Source: Siniperca chuatsi
Lineage: Eukaryota; Chordata; Actinopteri; Centrarchiformes; Sinipercidae
Direction of reading: 5' to 3'
Assembly: GCF_020085105.1 (NCBI RefSeq)
Contig: NC_058065.1
Coordinates: 2,668,218 to 2,732,217, forward strand
Length of the DNA: 64,000 nucleotides
Made by a program: the position numbers and the translations under genes. Of this stretch, positions 12,001-22,500 are shown in pieces. Position 1 is the stretch's first letter. Every line of letters begins with the position of its first letter. The notes under the pieces are model-generated. The model did no database searches. It had not been told where the DNA came from and saw only the letters and a program-made list of their open reading frames with translations.

Positions 12001-13813
12001 ATTCATGGACAAAATGGTTAGTAATAACACATTACACACACTCTTACGCTAATTAATGTTAAATTTAATGATGAAAAGAGTGTTAATGACAGGTTGCTTA
12101 GTCCAGAAACAGTGACATTAATATATCTATGTGCAATTTGAGATAAACCTGCTGCAGTTACAGGTGGTTATTTCAGTTTTAATTGTTGTCCATGCTGCGG
12201 TCTGATGATATAACACAGATATATATATATATATCTTCTCTCTGCCCCTCTCCAGTCAATACCACAGGTCACCCTGGTGGGTCACGACTGGGGCGGTGCT
12301 CTGGTGTGGACCATGGCTCGGTATTTCCCTGAGAGAGTCAGGTGAACACACACACACTCACACACAGATTCAGTGACGCCTCCCAGACACTTTATACTGT
12401 AGTAAAACGTGTGTTTGTTGTTGTGCGTGAAGGGCTGCAGCGTCTCTGAACACTCCTCTGTTCCCTGCCGATCCTTCTGTCACTCCTGCAGAGAAACTGA
12501 AGGCCATTCCCATATTTGACTACCAGCTCTACTTCCAAAAGCCTGTAAGTCTGTCTGCAGCATGCAAACACGCTAACACGCTAACACAGGTGAGACTTTA
12601 GATCATTTTAGATCTTTGTTTGGTAATATGCAACACAACGATGGCTTTATACACACACCACATTAAATCGTTATCTCTTTATTATATTATGATGAGAGCT
12701 AACACACTAATAAGAGGTCTACTATCCCCTTCTGTCAGAGACAAGCTGGTTCAGTTATCTGCCACCTGGAAGAGAAAAGGAACGGTTAAAAAGACCCACA
12801 TATACCCACACATTAATGTATGAATGCCACATGTGCAAACAGGCAACTGTTTGCCAACTAGTTTGTCACATCAACTTCATAAAGTGATGAAATGTCAGTG
12901 TTGTGTTCTGCTGCCGCCAAGTGGCCTCCAGCTGTGGTGGAAGAAGTACTCAGACTTACAATTTAAGTTTTTTTATTAAGTTTGCCAACAGATTAACAAC
13001 ATAATGCAACACAAGACAAATCAAAAAAGATCAGGTAACAAATGCAACAAAATACATGCGGTAATAAGTCAAATAAGCCACACCAATAAAATAAGGAAGA
13101 AAAAACAGAGGGGCTCGAAATATATACAAAATATCACATAAATACAACATAAATAAAGTACATTTTCATTAAAGAAAAAAGTTGGAATATTTTCATTCTG
13201 TTATGTTTCTTTCTTTATATGCATTAAAAAATGAGACCAGACTTGAGAAAACTCCTTTTATAATTATTAGTCCTTGCGATTAAAGTCTTTGTCTGACTCT
13301 CCCAGTGGCGGAGAACAATCTTAAAACGCCAATAAAGCCGCCAAAAACCTTTACTTAAGTAAAAGCAGCAGTACCACAGTGTGGAAATACTCAGTCACAA
13401 GTCGGAGAAAAGTGAAAGTAAAAGTGAGACTGCTGTGTAGCCAAATTCCAAGGTATTTATAAGACTGAACAATTTCAGTATTATTAAGTGTTTGTCAAGA
13501 ATGGTTAGCCTAGCTTAGCATAAAGACTGGAAGCAGGGGGAACAGTCAGCCTGGCTCTGTCTAAAGTTCAGAATACACCTACCAACACCTTTAAAGTTCA
13601 CTGACAAACACTTTAGTTCATTTAATCTGGATCATTTGTGTGGATTAAGGGAAAGCTACAGTGTGTGCTCTAAACAGACACATACCTGAACCACTCCTTC
13701 AAGTATTTCTTTTTTTTATAAATGGCAGTTAAAGAAGACAGCAAGCCAGGAAGTTCACTGTGCAGTGAGACAGTAAAACTGTGAATCTGCACATTACCAC
13801 AATACAAACTGTA

Positions 13814-13885
<72 letters not shown>

Positions 13886-13972
13886 GCAGGGCGTAGCGGA
13901 GGCCGAGCTGGAGAAAGACTTGGAGAGAACGTTTAAGCTTCTCTTTTACACCAGTGCTGAAGAAGTGAGTAG

Positions 13973-14009
<37 letters not shown>

Positions 14010-16015
14010 TCAAGTCTGCACAGGTAGAAAAATCACCTTCATGTCACATATTAAATACATTTTCATCGTTTCTTCAGGCGAAGCGTCCTGCTTTCAGCTC
14101 TGCAGGAGTCTGTGCTCGAGGTGAGGACTCAGGACTCAGGACTTCCTGCTAAATATCACTTTTACAGACACTTTTAGGAGCTGCTGAAAAACACCAGTAA
14201 ACACTGACGCGTCCTGTTACAGGTGGTCTGTTTGTGGGTCTGCCGGAGCAGGTTCCCAGGAGCTCCATGCTGACGGAGGCCGACCTGCAGTACTACGTCA
14301 GCCAGTACAAAGAGCGAGGCTTCAGGTGGCTCACGTTTAACAGATAAAACAGTATTCATTCACTAAAGGGCCTCCTGCTCACCAAAACGCAACTCTCAAC
14401 CACCTCAAAACGTCTTCATTAACACTTTGAGCTGGGAAGTGCTCGCTGTTGCAGGAAATGTTCAAAAAGCTGGTTTAAAACTTTTGTGTTGCCTGTGTTT
14501 GATCAGTGCCTGACAGCCTCTGTGCAGGGGATCACTGATATATTGATTACAAAGATATCCAGGGATTGTAACTTCTGAATATAAATAATAAACAAAACTC
14601 TAAATGTGCAGTATTCATATAAAACACATTAATCGTACTCATATTCGGTAGCATCCCTAATGCATGCTCCCCTTGTTTTGTTTTTTGGTTGCAAACCTGA
14701 AACAATAAGTCGATTAATTGATTTTTATTAACAGTCCCTTGTTCCAGCTTAGTGATTGCGAGAATTTGCTGCTTTTCTTTGTCTTTTGTGACAGTAAACT
14801 GAATATTTTTGAGTTTTTTCAGTGTTCAGTCATCATTTTTCACCATTTCTGACACTCTTTAGGCTTAAGGTGATTAATGGATTAATTGATGAAGAAAATA
14901 ATCATCAGCCACTCCACATAAACACATAATGACACAAACATACAAACCACCACACTCCTGCTTCGTCGTATCACTGTTTCTTCATTATCTCAATGTCCCA
15001 AGGACAACTTGTCTTCTATTTTCACCAAAATAAAAGAATATAAAAGAAAGAAAATAATCATTAGCTGCAGCTCTAGTTTTTTCTCGTGTACCCTACCCTT
15101 CTGATAAGTTCATAAATAAATATGACAAATAAACTGCATTACAGTCCAGTGAGTCAATAATCGTCTTGTGTTTCGTTTCACAGGAGACAGCTGAACTGGT
15201 ATCGTAACACGGAGGCGAACTGGAGGTGGATGTGTTCTCGTCCCACTGGAAAGGTTCGTTACAGAGCACTTTAAAACACTAAAACTGGGTTTCTACGCAT
15301 CCTGGGAAAACCTGGAATTCTGTCAAGCATTCTCCAGTCAAATAAACTTCCTGGAAACTGACAAATTAGCAGCACATTTCTGGAAAACAATGAGTTTTAA
15401 TGGGTTTTAATGTCATAATACAGGAAAAAAGCCCACACTGACTAAAACCTTGAAGAGGCTTTTCAGATGTAACGTTTTGGTAACAGTACCATTGTCGGCA
15501 CAACTTTGGCTGTTCGTTCACTTTCCCTGTTGCTTAAAACGTTTAAATGTGCATCAAAATGAAATGATACTGTCCTGTGTTCCTGCAGCTGCTGGAGGAT
15601 GATGAGCTGCTGTGAGTTTGCCACATTTGTGTCCTAAAGAAATGTGACATCCCGATTTATTGTAACATCAATGAATTTGTATTTTCATTAGATAACTACA
15701 ACATTGCTGTGGTGTCTTTTAAAGTTTTTCAGGCTTAAAGACTGAGTGTTATTCTTTATTTTCATATTATCAACAAACTGACTTCCTGTCCGTGGCTCTC
15801 AGCTCCGAGCCCATTGGTTCCTACTGAAGACGTAAATCTTAAAAAAAAAACCTCACAAATAATAAAATATAGTTTCATGTTTAAAAAGTAATCAGTCATT
15901 TCCTAAAACAGCCGGCCACTGTAGTTTTTTATCAAACAAACAGGAGGAATAATGCATTCATTTTTGTTTCCACTTTAGAGGAAAATGAGATGCACAAAAA
16001 AGTCTGTTAATCACC

Positions 16016-16067
<52 letters not shown>

Positions 16068-16364
16068 TGATGCCTGCACTGATGGTGACGACAGGTAAAG
16101 ACAAGGTGCTGCTGCCGGCCTTCTCCAAGGGGATGGAGGACTTGGTGAGAAGAAAAACAGCAGCGACAATCAATCAGTCCTTCCTGAAGACAGACAGTGT
16201 GATTATAGATTATTGGAAATGAATCTGAACCGGTCTCTGTTTATGAACTGCAGATCCCGAACCTGAACAGAGGACACATTGAGGAGTGTGGACACTGGAC
16301 TCAGATGGAAAAGCCAGCTGAGACAAACAGCATCCTGATATCATGGCTTAAAGAAACTCACTAG
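6171..16364 (+). CDS. ephx2: Soluble (bifunctional) epoxide hydrolase, 19 exons, about 556 aa
   Basis: EPHX2 hydrolyses fatty-acid epoxides to diols with its C-terminal alpha/beta-hydrolase domain; in mammals the N-terminal HAD domain is a lipid phosphatase. Exons: 6171-6274, 7470-7548, 7721-7883, 8006-8196, 8274-8396, 8827-8898, 9055-9150, 9354-9432, 11559-11593, 11990-12016, 12256-12341, 12433-12544, 13890-13964, 14078-14120, 14223-14325, 15184-15253, 15590-15612 (23-nt micro-exon), about 16066-16144, 16254-16364. Phases agree throughout. The hydrolase set is complete: HGFPESW oxyanion hole, nucleophile Asp334 in GHDWGG, Tyr382, Tyr469, Asp506 and His534 in CGHW. The phosphatase set is not: mammalian Asp9, Asp11, Thr123, Lys160 and Asp185 are Asn10, Trp12, Ala123, Val160 and Ala185. 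The C-terminus KETH is not a peroxisomal SKM/SKL signal. Exon 18 has no AG directly before it. Identity is very secure; the start codon is chosen because it opens the HAD strand (VLFNFWGV). Confidence 0.95.
7688..7718 (+). repeat. (TG)n ending in the ephx2 exon 3 acceptor
   Basis: An uninterrupted TG run ends in TAG immediately before exon 3 and takes the place of a normal polypyrimidine tract. Confidence 0.9.
9015..9051 (+). repeat. (TG)n before the ephx2 exon 7 acceptor
   Basis: The TG run is followed by TCAG and then exon 7. A shorter TG run also precedes exon 6 (8802-8821). Confidence 0.9.
10853..11470. repeat. Fish dispersed repeat (GTGGTG...ACTTTACTTGAGTATTT family) in ephx2 intron 8
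   Basis: The text CAGTGGTGAAATGTAACTAA with following TACTTTTACTTTACATGAG is a familiar fish non-autonomous repeat. Relatives in this window lie at 12935-13440 (split by an insertion), 42989-43242 and about 55905-55990. The rest of intron 8 (9433-11558) holds no gene. Confidence 0.65.
12935..13440. repeat. Split copy of the same repeat with a nested insertion
   Basis: The left part, GTGGTGGAAGAAGTACTCAG (12934 on), and the right part, CTTTACTTAAGTAAAAGCAG (about 13350 on), belong together in other copies. About 390 bp of A/T-rich sequence (about 12957-13347) sits between them and looks like another element, perhaps a LINE end on the minus strand. Both lie in ephx2 intron 12. Confidence 0.55.
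13500..13770 (-). repeat. Dispersed fish repeat (GCTTAGC/TTTCCAGTC family)
   Basis: TAGCCTAGCTTAGCATAAAG followed by ACTGGAAGCAGGGGGAA is the reverse complement of copies at about 24005-24080 and 55030-55420. Three copies of one SINE- or MITE-like family therefore lie in the window. Confidence 0.6.
13818..13884 (+). repeat. Long (GT)n just before the ephx2 exon 13 acceptor
   Basis: About 33 GT units end in TTGCAG at the start of exon 13. A complementary (AC)n run (13976-14003) follows just after the exon 13 donor, so this 75-nt exon sits between two repeats that could pair in the pre-mRNA. Confidence 0.9.
14690..14925. repeat. Dispersed fish repeat (GATTAAT/AAACTGAATATTTTTG family)
   Basis: Core text with CTGCTTTTCTTTGTCTTTTG, GTAAACTGAATATTT and flanking GATTAATTGAT. 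Related copies lie at about 17262-17410, 28985-29245, 51865-52125 and 56325-56460. It is a common non-autonomous repeat of fish genomes; the class is not certain to me. Confidence 0.6.
16018..16066 (+). repeat. (TG)n directly abutting ephx2 exon 18, no AG at the junction
   Basis: The TG run goes straight into the codons for VMPALMV. The nearest upstream AG is at 16001-16002. Confidence 0.9.
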
Positions 16365-16396
16365 GAGGCTGGAGGCGTTACCGTGGCCCCCAAACT

Positions 16397-17080
16397 GTGA
16401 GGGAGGGAGGGAGGGGGAGGAAGGGGAGGAGGGAGGAAGGAAGGGAAGGAAGGGAGGAGGAGGAGGAAGAAGGAGGGAGGAAGGAAGGAAGGAGGAGGGG
16501 AAGGAAGGGAAGGAAGGAAGGAGGGGAGGAGGAAGGAAGGAAGGAAGGGAGGAAGGAAGGAGGAGGAAGGAAGGAAGGAAGGAAGGAAGGAAGGAGGGGA
16601 GGAAGGAAGGAAGGAAGGAGGGAGGAGGAAGGAAGGAGGAAGGTAGGGAGGAAGGAAGGAAGGGAAGGAAGGAAGGAGGAAGGAGGGGGGGAGGAGGAAG
16701 GAAGGAAGGAAGGAAGGGAGGAAGGAAGAAAGGAAGGAAGGAGGGAGGAGGAAGGAATGGAAGGAAGGAGGAGGAAGGAAGGAGGAAGGAAGGGAAGGAA
16801 GGAAGGAAGGGAGGAAGGAGGAAGGAAGGAAGGAAGGAAGGAAGGAAGGAAGGAAGGAGGAAGGAAGGAAGGAAGGAAGGAAGGAAGGAAGGAAGGAAGG
16901 AAGGAAGGAAGGAAGGAAGGGAAGGAAGGAAGGAAGGAAGGAAGGAAGGAAGGAAGGAGGAAGGAAGGAAGGAAGAGGAAGGAAGGAAGGAAGGAAGGAA
17001 GGAAGGAAGGAAGGAAGGAAGGAAGGAAGGAAGGAAGGAAGGAAGGAAGGAAGGAAGGAAGGAAGGAAGGAAGGAAGGAT
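16397..17080 (+). repeat. Polypurine (GGAA)n tract of almost 700 nt in the presumed ephx2 3'UTR
   Basis: The plus strand is almost purely A/G from 16397 to about 17080. It is mixed GGAGGAAGG in the left half and nearly pure GGAA tetranucleotides in the right half (16810-17080). It lies 33 nt after the ephx2 stop and before the first good AATAAA at 17143-17148, so it should be transcribed in the 3'UTR. The open frames through it on both strands are repeat artefacts. Confidence 0.95.
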
Positions 17081-17142
17081 AAAGGGGGACAAAGTCAGAA
17101 AAAATGATGAAATGAAGGAGCCTTTGTGTCTGATTTGAGCAA

Positions 17143-17148
17143 AATAAA
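17143..17148 (+). terminator. Candidate ephx2 polyadenylation signal AATAAA
   Basis: First good AATAAA after the stop codon, followed by a GT/T-rich stretch (TCGTGTCTTTGTCGTCTC). Confidence 0.55.
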
Positions 17149-17261
17149 AAGTTCCTCGTGTCTTTGTCGTCTCATCTTTGTGTCAAGAACTGAAACAGGA
17201 ACTTTAATAACCATTATTACTATTATTTATCATAAAAAAACATTCTGTGTTTCAGAAAACT

Positions 17262-17410
17262 GGCTGCTTTCCCTGTTTTCTATCACTGTAAACTGAATAT
17301 TTCACCTTTCGTTTTGGGGGATTATGATGGATGTTTTCAGTACTTTCTAACATTTTTTAGACTAAACGATAATCAGTAAGTCAGAAATCGCATTTGCAGA
17401 GTTATTGATA
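17262..17410. repeat. Second copy of the AAACTGAATATTT dispersed repeat
   Basis: Shows CTGCTTTCCCTGTTTTCTAT, GTAAACTGAATATTT and TTTTTTAGACTAAACGAT, as in the copy at 14690. Confidence 0.6.
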
Positions 17411-17489
17411 AAGAAAAGAAAAGCTCTCTGTTAAGTTCTACTTCATTAAACAGCAGTGTGAATATTTATTGTAGCAGCAGGACAAAAGA

Positions 17490-18115
17490 GTCTTTGAGTC
17501 TTTAAACATTTTCCTAAACAACCGGGTGGATTTTCTGTTTATCTGGTTAAAAACTACTTTTGTCTTTAGTCACGTTTCCATCTAAATGTAACGCAAATTT
17601 TAACCAGAAAATGGTGAAAAGAAAACGTGAATTGCTGCTTGTTTCCATCCGCTGCTGCTGCTGCGTGAACACGAGCTCATTGGCTGATGGAGGTAAAACA
17701 GCTGCTGGAGCTGATCCTCCAGCCGCTGCCATTAAACCACCGCAGAAGAAGAGGACGCAGCGAGAGGACGCCATTAAAAGAGCTCCAGTGCAAGCTCAGA
17801 CAATGGGAAACCACGTGGAAGACATGATGGAAACATGGCGCTTCTGTTAGTTTCATGTGTTAATGTGAGGAAGGGTACAGCCTCCTCATCGCTCCACACA
17901 GATCTGATGTTTTCAGCTCTTCACTTTCAGTCACATGCTTCTTTTATCTTATCATCATCAAGTGGGTTTTATTTTCCATTAATTATGGCATTATATCCCT
18001 GTTTTCTGTCTATTTTCATGTCATTTCTGTACTGTAAAGCACTTTGAGCTGCATTTCTTGTATGAAAGGTGCTATACAAATAAAGTTTATCATTATTATT
18101 ATTATCAGCTTTTCC
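17490..18115 (+). repeat. Repeat ending in an L2/SINE-type tail
   Basis: The right end reads AAGCACTTTGAGCTGCATTT and then GTGCTATACAAATAAAGTTT with an (ATT)n run, the typical 3' end shared by fish L2-type LINEs and their SINEs. A similar tail occurs at about 54358-54390. The 96-codon frame at 17560-17850 has no domain I recognise and I regard it as repeat sequence. From 18116 to 19591 I see only AT-rich DNA and an (AT)n run at 19259-19283. Confidence 0.5.
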
Positions 18116-19254
18116 ACCTCAGGTTTTTTTTAAGCCCAAATTGACAATGCTCATGAAAACAGGAGTAATCAAATGTAATCATCACTGCCAACCAAAACCA
18201 AAAGCTTGAAATGTAAACTAGTGGGACAGAGACGTTAGCTTGAAAAGTCTGAGAGACAAAGAAATGACCTGAAACTTTGTCCTGCTGCTGAGCGTTTCTG
18301 GATTTTTGACAAACTAAATGTAGAAAAATCTTTTACAGGACAGAAGTAAGACAAAAGATTCACACACTGTACTACAGCTCCCAATAACTTTATTTGTAAA
18401 GTGAGATTTGACAAAACCTAAAAGCTCTCTGTGACCATGAAACTTTGCTCTGTTACATAAAAGCTTTTGGGAGGAGCTTTCCGGCATTCTAGTATAAATC
18501 AGCCCGGATTATTTCGGCATGTCTTGTCCATTATGACATTTTACCGGCAGCCTCTGTTGCAGAGATTTCAGAAACTCACACTGCGGCAAGAATGAAACTG
18601 ATTATGTTTAAGTTCAGCCAGACTCAAAGGCAAGTGTTTAAAAGGATTTCTGTTATGGTTGACAAACACAGGAATTTCCCTTTAATGATTCTGCTGTTAA
18701 AGATGGATTTGATTGGTTTGGAAAGGTTTTATTTAAGTTTAAGCAGAGCAACGTGAGAGAACTTCAACTGTTATTTGTTACAAAAAGTAGAGACGACAAT
18801 ACAAAATATCCCCAAAACAAATAATGATATTATGAGAATAGGAAAACAATGAGATAATAAAATGATAATTCAAATTATTTTAAAAATGAAAACCGAAATA
18901 CATGAAACTGTAGCACCACGAGGACTTGGTGCTTCTGTACAAGCTTTTTTTGTTTAAAGTTGAGAAGGTAGCATTTATTTATGGTTAAAAACATTTTGAT
19001 TAAAGATGCAGCAAAATTATCAAGAACAATAGAAAATAAAATAAAAGAGATATAGATATTTCTTTCAACCATCATTTGTGAAATCTTTTACTCATGAATA
19101 AAGTCTAAATATTTTGAAAAAATGTCAATGTTATGAAATAAAGTTGTAATTTCACAAGATCATATTGTAAAATCATGACTTTATTCTTGAAACTTTTAGG
19201 ACTTTTTTCTTTTAAAGTTAATTGATCTAAAATATTACAACTTTTTTTTCAAAA

Positions 19255-19290
<36 letters not shown>

Positions 19291-19591
19291 TCAACAGCAG
19301 AGCTAACACTCTCTTGTATTAATTCCAGTTTAGCGATGGAAGTTTTTTTCTGTAAACAAAATTTTTCATTAACAAACACAAGTACAAAAGCCACGTAGGC
19401 TAATCCAAACAATGCAAACATTTTTTCCTACATATATGCAAACTCTTTTCTGACTTTTTTTTTTCTTATATTATAAAAAACATTTATTTTTCTCTTAAAA
19501 ATGACGACTATATCATGTAACCTTCGTCTTGAAATCAGGAGAACAGTGTCGCCCTCCAGTGGTTGAGATGAGAACTGAACAGCAGGAGTTT

Positions 19592-22500
19592 TCACAGTTT
19601 TTTCTCCTCAAACAGCTTCTTCCAGGCTGGCATGATGTATTCATAAATCCTCTCTATCTGTAACACACACACACACACATTAACTTTACATAACTGCATG
19701 TGGTCACCACACATTTAAACAGACACATACGCAGCAGCAGCACCTCGCTCGCAGGCCAACCACAGACGGATCTTCCCTTTTTAGATGGACAGTTTTTAGA
19801 GTCCCGCAGAAGTGAAAGTCTCCAGTATTTCACAAGGAAAAAACTAAAGATTTGACTTGTTCTCCACAGACACTTCCCGAATCCCTGAGAGGTTGTACCA
19901 GCTCACTGAGCACCTTAGGAGCCTGGTTATTTATATATATATTTAGGGATTTATGGATGAGTTAAATACTCAGTTAGAGATGGTGAGAAAGCTAAAGTCT
20001 TAAAGGGACAGTTCACCCCAAAATCAAAAATACATATTTCTCCTCTGACCTGCAGCGCTGTTTATCCATCTATATTGTTTTGGTGTGAGTTGCAGAGTTT
20101 CGGAGATATCTGCATTTTTTTTTTAAATATAATGGGACTATATGGCGCTCGGCTTATGGTGCTCAAAGCGCCAAAAAAATAAACAGCAACGTCTCTTTCC
20201 AGAAATCACGACCCGGTTACTCGAGATAATCCACAGATTTGTTGCGAGCAGTTTCATGTGGGAAGTATTTTCTTTCTACATGAAACTGCTCGCAACAAAT
20301 CTAGTCCCATTATATATAAAAAACGCAGACATCTCTACGGCCGATATCTCCAACTTCTTCTGCAACTCGCACCAAAACAGTCTAGATGGATAAACAGGTG
20401 AGAGGAGAAATATGGATTTTTGATTTTGGGGTGAACTGTCCCTTTAAACTGCCAACCTGACTGCACACCTGGTGAAAATACCTTCTACATGTGACAAGTG
20501 GAGCAGAAAAAGAGATTGCTGTTACACCCTACGCTGCCCTTGGAGCTCAATAAAAGCCTTCCACGCCGTCTGAAAAAAGAAAAGCAAATGAAATTTTAAT
20601 CTGAGACGACAATCAAACAATACCTGTTCAGATTTCTTGACTCCGTATCTGAAGAGCGTCGCCTGGTGCTCGCTGTTATGAAACAGGATATCGAACGTCA
20701 CCTCGCGCCCCATCATGTCCTCGATGGCCGGCTTCACCACGCCGTGGAAGTCTCTGGCCGGGAACGATTCGTCCAACATGTTGTTGACCTGCGACAAGTC
20801 GAAGGGACTTATTGTTTTTCACTGCAATAATTCATGATATTTTATGAGACTAGCAAGTGTTTTCTATGCGAGTTACCTTGTATTTTTTCCCCAGCAGCTC
20901 CAGTGGATCCAGTTTGACCTCTGACTTCATGGCTCGGCCAAAGAGCAGCAGCTTGGAGTCTGAATCTGACAAACAAACGTATTAGAAGTGTTTTAAAGTT
21001 CTGGTATGATCATAGAAAGTGCAATTAAAATTCCCAAACCCCCTGAGTACGTCCATTTTTGCTGAGATCTGATAGCAATACATTTATTTCAAGATCTAGT
21101 CATTTCTAGAGAATGAGCTGATTTCTTACTTTGAATATTCTCACTGCTCTGGCAGATGTTTGTACTCGTTTTAAGAAAATAAGACTCAGGACTCCTACAG
21201 CAGGAAAACACCAACCTCGACATGTCAGGTGAGCAACGTAGGGAACCCCGTCCCTGTCTCCGTAGTACACCGCGAACTGAGAGAAGTATTTGTTCCTGGG
21301 ATACTCCACGATGTCCCCCGGGAACAACTTGGGGTGGGAATGTTTCTACAGAGACAAGAAACAGACAGTGATTATCATGTGATGGAAAATAATGTAGCTT
21401 CCCCGCTTCGTAATTTTGAGAAATATCTCGTCAGTTACAGGACAGATTGATGTCAAATTTCTAAACTCTTTGAAGTGAATGACGTGACAGCTTTTGCCAC
21501 CTGGAATTATATAAATTCTGCGTTCGTGATTGTTTTTGGGTTTGTGTGGGAAAAACTATTAATCATTATGGTTATTAGCGATCATTTCCAGACAAAAGGC
21601 CTTATTTTTCCATGTAAACGAAACCCCCCCAAAATACACGATACAGTTTCTGATTAGAACTTCAGGCCCAAACTTCAAAACCTAAGCTGTTGTTATTGAT
21701 CATTGTCCTGGTCAGCTACTGTCACACCTGATTTCCCCCCAGATTTAAAGTCACAGGCTGCTGCAACCAACACATCTGCCAAAATATGGAGGCCATGACC
21801 TCAGTGTCCTCCATGTTGGCTCTACTTAGAGCCTCAACAATATTTCATAGTGTTCAAAGTCGGCCGTGCGAGAAGGCGGCGATTATTTTTATTTAACCAC
21901 GACAAAAGCTGAAGTCAGGAAGCCACAAAATGAGAAGTGGTTGTATAAATACCACTCATTTTGTGTTACACATCATATCTTTTTTATTTCCTTCTATTTC
22001 CACTGCTTTAAAAACGTATATCAATGCTTTTCATAAAACATGGAGCCACTTTCTAATAAAGCAGATTTCATAAAAAGGTATAAAAGTCGTAACTAATGAT
22101 TAATAAGAACAACTCTTATTACCAGGGTGTGAAAAAAGCCAAGAAGCTTTATTAATGACACTAATGTTTGCAAACATGTTAGTAAGTCGTTAATAAAGCG
22201 TAATGGAGCTAACGTTCAAATAAAATATAATTTTTGCTGTTACAAATGTTAATAAAGTCATTAATGAAGGGTGATGGGCTTCTCAATTTGTAATAAGCTA
22301 TCAGCAGAGAGTTAGTAAGTCACTGATGAAGGATTTGTACAACCATTCATCAAGTCAACAGAGACGAAACCACAACAGCAAACAAATCTGAAAGTGCATT
22401 TTAACATTTTCACCGCTTTACGGAAAGCTTGCCATCTTGAAAACAAGAGTCTACAGCCACACTTAGGCACAGCAGGGCTGACATGTTGACGTTTAGCATG

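Noticed and set aside
13794-14027. Cys-Val and Thr-His repeat peptides
   Set aside because: Translations of (GT)n and (AC)n around ephx2 exon 13; only the exon itself is coding.
16361-17107. Open frames of about 240 codons on both strands (Phe-Leu-Pro-Ser and Gly-Arg-Lys-Glu repeats)
   Set aside because: They exist only because a tetranucleotide repeat has no stops; there is no domain or splice context.
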